The notes beneath the pieces are model-generated. The model ran no database searches. It was not told the DNA's origin and saw only the letters and a program-made list of their open reading frames with translations. A program made the translations under genes and the position numbers. This document shows positions 55,172 to 62,414 of a stretch of DNA of 64,000 nucleotides, piece by piece (positions within the stretch are counted from its first letter, which is position 1; each line of letters starts with the position of its first letter). This DNA comes from Roseiarcus sp963820775 (GTDB taxonomy: Bacteria; Pseudomonadota; Alphaproteobacteria; Rhizobiales; Beijerinckiaceae). The stretch lies in the NCBI GenBank assembly GCA_963820775.1, contig CAWGBF010000015.1:434001-498000 (forward strand), given 5' to 3'.

Positions 55172-55284
55172 TCCTGAGGGTCGCGCGAAGCGCGGCGTCT
55201 CGAAGGACGCTCCAATCGCCGCGGAACCGGCGCGGGCGACTGGACCATCCTTCGAGGCCCCGCTGACGCGGGGCGCCTCAGAAT
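55172..55284. repeat. REP-like palindromic repeat pair
   Basis: Two units facing each other: TCCTGAGG with CGCGCGAAGCGCG and CTCGAAGGACG, and its mirror TTCTGAGG with CCCCGCGTCAGCGGGG and CTCGAAGGATG. Each can form a hairpin. They resemble the palindromic repeats widespread between genes in Rhizobiales. It lies between antitoxin and toxin genes and may alter mRNA stability or the toxin/antitoxin ratio. Confidence 0.65.
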
Positions 55285-55296
55285 GAAAGGGTGAAA

Positions 55297-55734
55297 TCAC
55301 AGCCCGCCGCGGACGGCGTCGACGTGGCGGCGGATCTCGAGCATCCTTGGAATGCCGCCTTCGATCATCGCCTGGATTGGGGTGTCGCGGTCGAACAGCG
55401 GCCCGCTATTGCGTCGACGCGGCCATTCGTCGGCCGTCTCGTCGGCGAACAGAAGATGAAGCCCCTTGTAAACACCGACCAGGGCGGAGACGCGGGTCAG
55501 TTGGTCCTGGCTCAAGGTGGGGCGGTAGCCGCGCTTGATGCGGTCAAGTGTGCTGCCGGAAACCCCGAGAAGGGCGGAAGCTTCGGCGTTGGACAAGTTC
55601 CAGGCTTTCATGAGCGCGAGGAACGCTTTGAGGGCGACTTCGGAGAGGCGCGCCCGATCGCTCTCGTGCGCAAAGGTCTGCGGCCCGACGGCGCCGAGCT
55701 CCGCTTGTCTTGCTTCAACGGGGGCTAAAAGCAT
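55297..55734 (-). CDS. Xre/MbcA/ParS-type antitoxin
   Basis: 145 aa from ATG 55734, supported by AGGAGA 6 nt upstream. ALKAFLALMKAWNLSNAEAS then ALLGVSGSTLDRIKRGYRPT is an HTH; GVYKGLHLLFADETADEWPR and PLFDRDTPIQAMIEGGIPRM are the toxin-binding DUF2384 part. It binds the RES toxin and normally represses its own promoter. The same frame is open upstream into terL, so it also exists as a possible C-terminal extension of the terminase. Confidence 0.85.
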   Translation of the reverse strand: MLLAPVEARQAELGAVGPQTFAHESDRARLSEVALKAFLALMKAWNLSNAEASALLGVSGSTLDRIKRGYRPTLSQDQLTRVSALVGVYKGLHLLFADETADEWPRRRNSGPLFDRDTPIQAMIEGGIPRMLEIRRHVDAVRGGL

Positions 55735-57234
55735 CTCTCGTCTCCTGACGATGAGATACGCGTCATTTGACGCGACGTCCAGCAATTTCATGTTTCGCAG
55801 CGGCGTTACACGGCCCGTTGATCCGCAGATTTCACGGCCGCCTCCCGTCCAAAATTCGTACATCCCACCCGGGCTCGCGCGCCCGACCCCAAGCAGGTCG
55901 GCCAGAGCCCAGACCAGCGCATCGGCCCGGTCGGGCGAGAAGCCCATGGCGCGGCGGTCGAAATCGGGGGTCAAAGCGCAGAGCTGGTCCTCGAGCTTCA
56001 TGAACGTCCCAACGTGAAAGACGAGACTGCGCTCGTAAGCCGCTGCGATCGGTTCGGCGCGCAGGAATTTGCCGCGCGTCGCGTGAACCGCGCGCACCGG
56101 CAGGTTGGGCTCGCTCTGGCGCAACACCTCCGTCACCATGTCGCCGCCGTTGTTGATTTCCGCCACCACGCGGCTGGCCTTGAAGCCGCGAAAGGCTGCG
56201 CCGACCCGCGCGCCCCATGCGCCCGGGGTCTCGCCCTGACTGGTCAGATCGGCGAGCACGTAGAAGAGCCCACTTTCGGCTTTCGCCGCGACGATGAGCC
56301 CGCATTCGTCGGATTTTGAGCCCGAGCGCGCCGGCGGATCGACTGCGATTACGATTTCAGCGAATTCCTTGGGCGCGGCTTCCGGCGCAACGCGTTGACG
56401 CTCCAGCAGCGCCCGCGTCCACAAAGCCCCGGGCGTCTCCTCGACGATTTCGGCGAACAATTCCTGCCGGCCGATGGCGCGGCCCTTGTAACGCGCGGTG
56501 ATGCGTTCGAAGAACGCTCGCGCCAGATGAGCCTTATTGTCGAAGGTCGAACCGCGGGTGACGATTGTGTCCTTGCCGGCGGCGAGGGTTTTGATGATCT
56601 TGCTTGGCCGCGGCGTCGTGGTGATGACCGCCTGCGGCCTGTCTCCGAGCCGCAAGCCCAGCATCGCCTGATCGAAGGCGTCGGGCTGGCGCCAGGCGGC
56701 GAGCTCGTCGCACCACAATTTCATGTGCTGCTTGCCCCTGAGCCGGTCGGGCTCCTCGGCTGAGAACAGCATGCTCACTGCGCCGTTCGGCCATTCTAGC
56801 CTCAGATCCGTTGCGTGGAATTGGGGACGCTCGTCGCGGCGGCAGCAGGCGAGAATGCCGGATTCGCCCCTCACCATAATGTCGCGGGCGTCCGCCAGCG
56901 TGGCGCCGATCAGATTGACGATCGGGTAGTCCTGCACCCAATTGCGCACCGCCTCCGCGCCGGCCCGCGTCTTGCCGGCGCCGCGTCCCGCAAGGATGAG
57001 CCAGATGATCCAGTCCCCCTCCGGCGGAGCCTGTTCTGGGCGGGCCCAGAAGGCCCAGTCATGGAACAATTGCGCGCATTCGCGCGGCGTCATCTCCTCC
57101 ATGAGGCGCACGCGCGTCTCGAGTTCGAGGTTCATAAAATCGGAGGCGCTCTTGATCCGGCCGCCCGTATCGGGACGAGCGAGCGCGCGCCCGGCGCCCC
57201 GAGTTCGGGCGGATTGCCCCATTTCGCCCGTCAT
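55297..57234 (-). CDS. terL: Terminase large subunit, frame continues into the antitoxin
   Basis: 645 codons with no stop. Terminase part: WIIWLILAGRGAGKTRAGAE (Walker A, residues 83-89), HMKLWCDELAAW (Walker B), VITTTPRPSKIIKTLAAGKD (motif III) and nuclease motifs IVIAVDPPARSGSKSDECGL and FSPDRADALVWALADLLG. It should end near MYEFWTGGG (about 55850). Beyond that it reads SNDAYLIVRRREM into the 145-aa antitoxin. ATG 57234 overlaps terS (ATGA). The motor pumps DNA into the capsid. The tail extension probably comes from insertion of the toxin-antitoxin pair at the gene end. Confidence 0.88.
   Translation of the reverse strand: MTGEMGQSARTRGAGRALARPDTGGRIKSASDFMNLELETRVRLMEEMTPRECAQLFHDWAFWARPEQAPPEGDWIIWLILAGRGAGKTRAGAEAVRNWVQDYPIVNLIGATLADARDIMVRGESGILACCRRDERPQFHATDLRLEWPNGAVSMLFSAEEPDRLRGKQHMKLWCDELAAWRQPDAFDQAMLGLRLGDRPQAVITTTPRPSKIIKTLAAGKDTIVTRGSTFDNKAHLARAFFERITARYKGRAIGRQELFAEIVEETPGALWTRALLERQRVAPEAAPKEFAEIVIAVDPPARSGSKSDECGLIVAAKAESGLFYVLADLTSQGETPGAWGARVGAAFRGFKASRVVAEINNGGDMVTEVLRQSEPNLPVRAVHATRGKFLRAEPIAAAYERSLVFHVGTFMKLEDQLCALTPDFDRRAMGFSPDRADALVWALADLLGVGRASPGGMYEFWTGGGREICGSTGRVTPLRNMKLLDVASNDAYLIVRRREMLLAPVEARQAELGAVGPQTFAHESDRARLSEVALKAFLALMKAWNLSNAEASALLGVSGSTLDRIKRGYRPTLSQDQLTRVSALVGVYKGLHLLFADETADEWPRRRNSGPLFDRDTPIQAMIEGGIPRMLEIRRHVDAVRGGL
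55759..55774. promoter_or_regulatory. Probable antitoxin operator (perfect palindrome)
   Basis: CGCGTCATTTGACGCG: 7-bp arms CGCGTCA and TGACGCG around TT, 25 nt upstream of the antitoxin ATG. Autoregulation through a palindrome is standard for Xre antitoxins. The promoter itself is weak by eye. Confidence 0.6.
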
Positions 57235-57662
57235 TCAGCGGGGTGCTCCGGTTGGAGGCGGTCTACGATCTCATTGACCTTCTTCAGGAGTCGAGCGCGC
57301 TCCTCGGCGCCGTACTGTTCAGGGATCTGCTTCGCCTTCGTGAATCCGTGATAGCGGTCGAGCCGGTCGACGATCTTGAGCGCGCGGTCAATCGACTTGA
57401 GGTCGCCGTTCTGGAGCCGCTCGAGGAGCTTGAGGATCATCTGCTCGAGCCGGGCGATCTGCAGCCGGGCAAAGTCTTCGGCCGGGGCGACCCAGCGGTT
57501 GCGCAGCGCCTCACGCAGGATGCTCTCGGTTCGCTTTCGGGTCAGCTTTTCCGCCGCGCCGATCTCATCGACCCCGGCGCCGGCGACGAGGGACGCCAGA
57601 ACCCGCTGGGCGCGAGTTGCTCTTGAGGTTTTCGATCGGGTTGATGGGCTCGCGTCGGACAT
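57231..57662 (-). CDS. terS: Terminase small subunit-like protein
   Basis: 143 aa from ATG 57662. SDASPSTRSKTSRATRAQRV, LASLVAGAGVDEIGAAEKLT and ESILREALRNRWVAPAEDFA form an HTH-like N-terminus; the rest is helical (LQIARLEQMILKLLERLQNG, RALKIVDRLDRYHGFTKAKQ). The order before terL with ATGA overlap supports TerS, which recognises packaging sites. Family assignment rests on position and shape. A longer frame upstream is rejected. Confidence 0.7.
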   Translation of the reverse strand: MSDASPSTRSKTSRATRAQRVLASLVAGAGVDEIGAAEKLTRKRTESILREALRNRWVAPAEDFARLQIARLEQMILKLLERLQNGDLKSIDRALKIVDRLDRYHGFTKAKQIPEQYGAEERARLLKKVNEIVDRLQPEHPAE

Positions 57663-57819
57663 GGGCGCCTTGGCGAATTGTTGAAGAAGCCCACGCAAGC
57701 CAAACGGCCGCCCCCGGCGGGCGCGGTCGAGATGTCGGGCGAGGGAAGGATTTGGGAAGGGCGGATTTGGCCACGGCCGAGAGAAGGCGCCTTCGGGGCG
57801 CGAGTCTCGAACTTGCCTC

Positions 57820-57848
57820 ACTATGCCGCGTCCGGCGTGAAAGCGCAA
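57820..57848 (-). promoter_or_regulatory. Promoter upstream of terS
   Basis: TTGCGC (-35, 57848-57843), 17-nt spacer, CATAGT (-10, 57825-57820) on the minus strand. The spacer shares most of its bases with the protease promoter. It lies 158 nt before the terS start. Confidence 0.6.
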
Positions 57849-57854
57849 GCCTTT

Positions 57855-57869
57855 GTTCGTGTTTTGTTC
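57855..57869 (-). promoter_or_regulatory. LexA (SOS) box GTTC-N7-GTTC upstream of terS
   Basis: GTTCGTGTTTTGTTC on the forward strand. It ends 6 nt upstream of the -35, identical to the spacing at 51223. Confidence 0.7.
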
Positions 57870-58353
57870 TAAAGATGACGCCGCGCGTGGAGGATAGATT
57901 AGCAATATCAAGTCGTTATCGCGACATCCAGCTTTACGGTCGAGGCAGGGGAGGTCGGATTGCCTGGACTGGCCCACCTTGCCCTTTTATCAAAAAAGCT
58001 CAATTTGCAAACAATAACTTATCTGTCGTGGATAATGTAAGTCATTAGTATATATATATATTCAAGGATCTGTAAAACATCACTTTTGAGAAAGCCAGCG
58101 CGGCGTCACCTCAGTTTCGCAATGCTCGCTGAAAATCTCAGCTGATCTCCAGATCTCGGCGCCCCCCTCCGAGCCGAAGCGATAAGTTGATCGAGTTGCA
58201 GAAAAAGAGACCTAACACCTTGAAAACGCTGGAACGCGTGCAGAATTGGCCGCATCCCGTTGCGGCGCCGGCTCATCGCCCAAGCTGGCGGTAGGCAAAG
58301 CGATGAGAGTTCATGTATTTCCTTCGGAGCGTTTGGGCTGAAGCAGGGCGAAC
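57870..58353. other. AT-richer intergenic region at the prophage/host border
   Basis: No gene is visible in about 480 bp. It holds an AT-rich stretch near 58000-58080 with a TATATATATATA run at 58051. This could be the left edge of the element or an old att region. No matching direct repeat was found by eye near 10.4 kb. Confidence 0.45.
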
Positions 58354-59358
58354 GTGCTGATTGTCCACTATGCCGTCAAAACCGACCCCGGCGCGGCGAC
58401 GGCGCCTAGCGTCGGACTCCAGCGGAAGATTCTAGACCCAGCCGAGCCAATCCCGCCCGGCGCGCTCTGGATCGATATGGTCGAGCCGACCGTGGACGAG
58501 GACCGGAAGGTGGAGGGCTACCTTGGCTCCAAGGTGCCGTCACGCTCCGATCCCGATTTCGCCCAGCCCGCCGAATCCTACTATGCCGAAAATGGGGTGC
58601 GCTATCTGCACGCCTGCGTCGTCAGCGAAGCTGAAGGTACGCCCGACGTCGCCGACGTCACCTTCGTCCTCGGTCCGAAAGCGCTTGTCACGGTACGCTA
58701 CGACCCCGGCGAGGCCTTCGAGCTTTTCGGTCAGAGGCTTGGCAAAATTCCGACCCAGGCGCTGCACCCCGACGCGGTGGCGGTCGGTCTTATCAACGCC
58801 ATCGTCGATCGCTCCGCCCGCGCGCTGAACAAGGTTGGCGTCGAACTCGATTCCATTGCGAGCCAGGTATTTCGAGCCCAGGGCGACCAAAGCGCGCGCA
58901 GCAAGATCTATTCCGCGACTCTCGGCGCGCTCGGACGCGAAGACGAGAAGATCTCGAACCTGCGCGAAAGCCTGGTCGAGCTCGAGCGGCTCGTGCTGTT
59001 CCTGATGTCGGAAGGACGCTCTGCGGATGCGCCGAAGCCAGTGCGCGAGGCGACGAAGTCGGCTTTGCGCGACCTCCAGTCGCTCGAGCAGGACGCGACC
59101 TTCAAGGCGCAGAAGGTGCAGTTCCTGCTCGACGCGACCCTCGGCTTCATTAACCTCGCGCAGAACGAGATCATCAAGCTGTTCTCTGTACTCGCGGTCA
59201 TCTTCATGCCGCCGACGATGATCGCTTCGATCTACGGGATGAATTTCAAGAACATGCCGGAGCTCGACTGGTCGTGGGGCTATCCGGCGGCGCTTGTTCT
59301 GATGGCGCTGGTCGCTGTTGGGCCGTATGTGTTTTTTCGATGGAAGAAGTGGCTGTGA
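58354..59358 (+). CDS. corA: CorA-family magnesium/cobalt transporter
   Basis: 334 aa from GTG 58354. N-terminal soluble domain (LIVHYAVKTDPGAATAPSVG, ADVTFVLGPKALVTVRYDPG), a long stalk helix (NLRESLVELERLVLFLMSEG), then two TM helices: FSVLAVIFMPPTMIASIYGM with the selectivity motif YGMNFKNMPELDWSWGYP, and ALVLMALVAVGPYVFFRWKK. The pentamer takes up Mg2+ across the inner membrane. The start is the first convincing codon. The next gene is a distant CorA relative in the same direction. Confidence 0.92.
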   Translation: MLIVHYAVKTDPGAATAPSVGLQRKILDPAEPIPPGALWIDMVEPTVDEDRKVEGYLGSKVPSRSDPDFAQPAESYYAENGVRYLHACVVSEAEGTPDVADVTFVLGPKALVTVRYDPGEAFELFGQRLGKIPTQALHPDAVAVGLINAIVDRSARALNKVGVELDSIASQVFRAQGDQSARSKIYSATLGALGREDEKISNLRESLVELERLVLFLMSEGRSADAPKPVREATKSALRDLQSLEQDATFKAQKVQFLLDATLGFINLAQNEIIKLFSVLAVIFMPPTMIASIYGMNFKNMPELDWSWGYPAALVLMALVAVGPYVFFRWKKWL

Positions 59359-59460
59359 GGCGCATCGCGCATCGGATGACTGGCCGGCGAACCTTTCCGA
59401 AAGTCGTTTGACACGCTGCCTTCATCCGCGGCGTCTAGAGATTCCGGTGCGGAGCGGGCG

Positions 59461-60468
59461 ATGACGGCGCAACCGGCGCGAATCGATTTGGCGGACCTCG
59501 GACCGGGCGTCGCTTGGGCGTTCGAGTTCGATGAGAATGGACGCGGGCGTCTGCTTAGCGCCGGTTCGGCGATCGACCTCCTGCATGGGCGTCGATTTGT
59601 ATGGGTGCACTTGATCTTGGGAAACGTGCGGACCCGTGAGTGGATCAGCGCGCAGGACGCCCTTCCTCCCGAGGCCCGCGAGGTGTTTTTATCCAAGGAT
59701 CGCCACCCGAGCCTGCACTGGGGCGGGGAGGCCCTGTGGGGAACGCTCCACGACGTCCGCCACCAAGACCAAACGGCAGGAATCGAGGCGACGGATCTCC
59801 GTTTCGCCTTGTGGCCGCAGTTTCTCCTGACGGCGCGCCATCACGCAGCGCGCTCCGCCATGGCGGTTAAAGACCAGGCGGAGAAGGGCGCCACCTTTGA
59901 AGATAGCGCGGCGCTGTTTGAGAGCATGCTTGTCGCCGCCACCGACTCGATCGGCGAGGCCGCGCAACAGATCGCCGGCGAGCTGGATCAGATCGAAGAC
60001 CGCGTTTTATCGGACAGCTTGAGCGACGAAAGCGCGGCGCTCTTGCGGCTGCGGAGGGGCATTTCTCGCCAGGAGCGGCTGGTTCAAGCCGCTCACAGCG
60101 TGCTGGCTCAGCTCGAACAAAACCGCAGAGAGAAAGTCCTTCAAGCGTATCGGGACCTGGGCTCCAGGGTGCGGCAGCGGGTCGACGCTTTTCGGGCCGA
60201 CCTCCATCTGCAGGCCGAGCGCGCGCGGCTTCTGCAGGAGGAAGTGGCGGCGCAGCTCGCAACCGCGACCAATCGCAACCTCTTCGCTCTCACGGTGGTC
60301 ACGACCCTCCTGCTGCCTCCGGCCTTCGTGACCGGCTTTTTCGGCATGAATACGAAAGGGCTGCCGTTCGGCAACTCGGATTACGGAACCTTGTACGCCA
60401 CCATTCTTTGCCTCCTCGCGGCGGCCCTCGCCTATTTGCTAATTCGTCGTTACCGGGCGGTCTCGTGA
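59461..60468 (+). CDS. CorA-superfamily transporter, ZntB-like
   Basis: 335 aa from ATG 59461. VWVHLILGNVRTREWISAQD, then a stalk with LESMLV-type helices (ALFESMLVAATDSIGEAAQQ, GISRQERLVQAAHSVLAQLE). TM1 LFALTVVTTLLLPPAFVTGF leads to the motif GMNTKGLPFG; TM2 TLYATILCLLAAALAYLLIR. GMNxxGxPF is typical of ZntB, linked to zinc transport. It lies 102 bp downstream of corA on the same strand. Confidence 0.88.
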   Translation: MTAQPARIDLADLGPGVAWAFEFDENGRGRLLSAGSAIDLLHGRRFVWVHLILGNVRTREWISAQDALPPEAREVFLSKDRHPSLHWGGEALWGTLHDVRHQDQTAGIEATDLRFALWPQFLLTARHHAARSAMAVKDQAEKGATFEDSAALFESMLVAATDSIGEAAQQIAGELDQIEDRVLSDSLSDESAALLRLRRGISRQERLVQAAHSVLAQLEQNRREKVLQAYRDLGSRVRQRVDAFRADLHLQAERARLLQEEVAAQLATATNRNLFALTVVTTLLLPPAFVTGFFGMNTKGLPFGNSDYGTLYATILCLLAAALAYLLIRRYRAVS

Positions 60469-60514
60469 ATCGACTTTGCCTTGCGAAGGCTCGCGCGTCG
60501 CAGTGCGAGGCGCT

Positions 60515-61915
60515 TCACGCCACCTGAAACCAGGTTCCCACTCCAGCCGCGCGATGTTCGGGGATCGCCGATTCGAGTGGCCATTTGCCCGGGTTGTCGG
60601 CCACGAACGCGACGTGGGCAGTGCGGCCGGGCTGGATGAGGAAAGTGTCGCGCCAGTAGGGCTCCCAGCCATCGTCCATTGAGTGCAAGAGCCGCGCGAC
60701 ATGACCCCATAGCCGAATCGCCTGGACGACCGCCGTCCTGTTCGCAAGCGCAAACACGACGGGCCGGCCTCGCGGGATCACGTACGCGGGCTTCGGCGCC
60801 CAATCGACGAAGGTTACGGCGTTGATCGCAAACGGAGCTGAGCCGCCGCCGCTGATGGCAAAATCGCAGCGCCTCGCCAATTCGAGGGCGATCTCTGCGG
60901 GCAGCCGAGCATTGGGCGCGAGGCGCGGCGGGTCGGCGCGCGCCTCCACCGGGGCGCCTTCTGACGCGATCGCGATGAATGGGCGGTCGGCCGCGCCAGT
61001 GTCGCCGCGCAGGTCGAGGCGGACGCCGACGCCGAGCTTGCGCGGCATATCGAACATCAATTCGAACCGGGCGCCAGGACCCATCGGAAACTGGTTGTTG
61101 AGCGGTTCGAACGGCTCGCTCGGTTGGCCGTCGACGGCCACAATGAGGACTTTTGCGCCGCTTATCGCGATGGTCGCCAGACGCCCGGTCGCGGCGCTGG
61201 CCAGACGCAGCCTCACACGGGCGCCGGGCCAGGCGTTGAGCTTCAATGGCGCGGCCGCGCCATCGGCGAAAACGACGCTGCCCTTACGCCCGCTTCCCCG
61301 GCCGATGGCAGGATCGGCAAAATCGTCCTTGATCTGGCCGCTCGCGTCGACGTTCCAGTCCGACAACACGACTGCCGCGTCGAAATCGACGTCCGGCATT
61401 TTCGCCTCATCGACAATGATCGGCCCAAATAGCCCACGCCCCTGCTGGGAGGCGTCGGTCGAACCGGCGCGCGGGAGATAAAGATTGAAGCCTGCATCTG
61501 GGGGGATGAAGCGGATCTCGGCGCTCGCGTCGGGTTTAAGCCTTTCCTGGGTGAGCCCGCCCACGCCGGCGGCCGCGTTCGCCGCCCGTAAGCCCGGAAA
61601 GCTCAGCGTCGTCGGCTCGGCGAGCTTGTTGGCGAATTTCAGCCCCAGCTCGTCGCCTTGCCTGAGCCTAATGAACGGGCCCGGAATCGCCCCGGCATAG
61701 GCGTAAGCCGCCGCCGGTTCGGCCGGGACCGGGACCAGTTGCAGCCTCGCCGGAGCAGCTTCGAAGTCGGGAGCGCTCGCAATCACGGGAGCCGAAGTGT
61801 CCGCTCGCGCCCGAGCGCCGAGACGCCACACGGCTGCCGCGAGGCCGCCGCCCAGAACGACGCGGCGGGTGAGCGTCACGCCTTCTGTCCCATTTTGGCG
61901 CGTTTCGCGCGGCAC
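60515..61915 (-). CDS. Degenerate multicopper-oxidase-like protein, Tat-type signal
   Basis: 466 aa from GTG 61915 (a GTG at 61879 is also possible). LTRRVVLGGGLAAAVWRLGA is a twin-arginine signal. Cupredoxin domain 1: GPFIRLRQGDELGLKFANKL; domain 2: GLFGPIIVDEAKMPDVDFDA; domain 3: IPRGRPVVFALANRTAVVQA. The usual copper ligands are largely absent: no HWHG or HSH after LSFPGL, and the C-terminus shows only isolated His (RLWGHVARLLHSMDDG, AIPEHRAAGVG). Like FtsP/SufI it probably has a structural role in the periplasm. Confidence 0.8.
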   Translation of the reverse strand: MPRETRQNGTEGVTLTRRVVLGGGLAAAVWRLGARARADTSAPVIASAPDFEAAPARLQLVPVPAEPAAAYAYAGAIPGPFIRLRQGDELGLKFANKLAEPTTLSFPGLRAANAAAGVGGLTQERLKPDASAEIRFIPPDAGFNLYLPRAGSTDASQQGRGLFGPIIVDEAKMPDVDFDAAVVLSDWNVDASGQIKDDFADPAIGRGSGRKGSVVFADGAAAPLKLNAWPGARVRLRLASAATGRLATIAISGAKVLIVAVDGQPSEPFEPLNNQFPMGPGARFELMFDMPRKLGVGVRLDLRGDTGAADRPFIAIASEGAPVEARADPPRLAPNARLPAEIALELARRCDFAISGGGSAPFAINAVTFVDWAPKPAYVIPRGRPVVFALANRTAVVQAIRLWGHVARLLHSMDDGWEPYWRDTFLIQPGRTAHVAFVADNPGKWPLESAIPEHRAAGVGTWFQVA

Positions 61916-61957
61916 CGAGTATGCAGGCGAATGATTTGCGGTGAAAAGGGCCTAGTC

Positions 61958-62122
61958 ATGCGTAAGCTTGCCATATCCTTGGGTTTTGCCGCCATTCTCG
62001 TCGCCTTCGGGCGTTTTCTGTTCGCGTCGCTCTTCTTAGCCGAGCGAGGCGACGGCGCAACCAGCCTTCTGCTCGCGGCAGGCCTCTTCACCATCGCCAT
62101 CGCCGCCGCGTTGCACAAATGA
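61958..62122 (+). CDS. Small two-helix membrane protein (54 aa)
   Basis: MRKLAISLGFAAILVAFGRF (helix 1), LFLAERGDGATSLLLAAGLF then TIAIAAALHK (helix 2). It is divergent from the multicopper-oxidase-like gene, with 42 bp between starts. No family recognised. Confidence 0.6.
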   Translation: MRKLAISLGFAAILVAFGRFLFASLFLAERGDGATSLLLAAGLFTIAIAAALHK

Positions 62123-62222
62123 GCCGACGGGCAGGTCAGGTCCGTATTTTTCTATGGCGCGGAGCGGACAAGCTGGTATAGAGCGCCGAAAGCAAATCGG
62201 CCTCGTCAAGCCGGCGCTTGCG

Positions 62223-62307
62223 GCGGGCGTGGCGGAACTGGTAGACGCGCCGGATTTAGGTTCCGGTGGCGAAAGTCGTGGGGGTTCGAGTCCCTCCGCC
62301 CGCACCA
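62223..62307 (+). tRNA. tRNA-Leu (anticodon TAG)
   Basis: 85 nt with encoded CCA. Acceptor GCGGGCG pairs with CGCCCGC. The anticodon arm CCGGA-TTTAGGT-TCCGG gives TAG, read as Leu (CUA). A long variable arm (GGCGAAAGTCGTG) marks a class II tRNA, and the T arm is GGGGG-TTCGAGT-CCCTC. It lies 107 bp before tig. Confidence 0.97.
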
Positions 62308-62414
62308 TGTCCTTCGCGACCGCGAACGCGCTTGGACCAATTGACGATCGGTCGATCGGCAAGTATCGGCCAGTCGCGGTCGCCGGCCGCGATGACCATA
62401 AGGCGGAACGCAAG

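Noticed and set aside
58051..58062. TATATATATATA as a promoter or attachment core
   Set aside because: No matching repeat near 10.4 kb and no consensus promoter spacing; kept only as a description of the gap.
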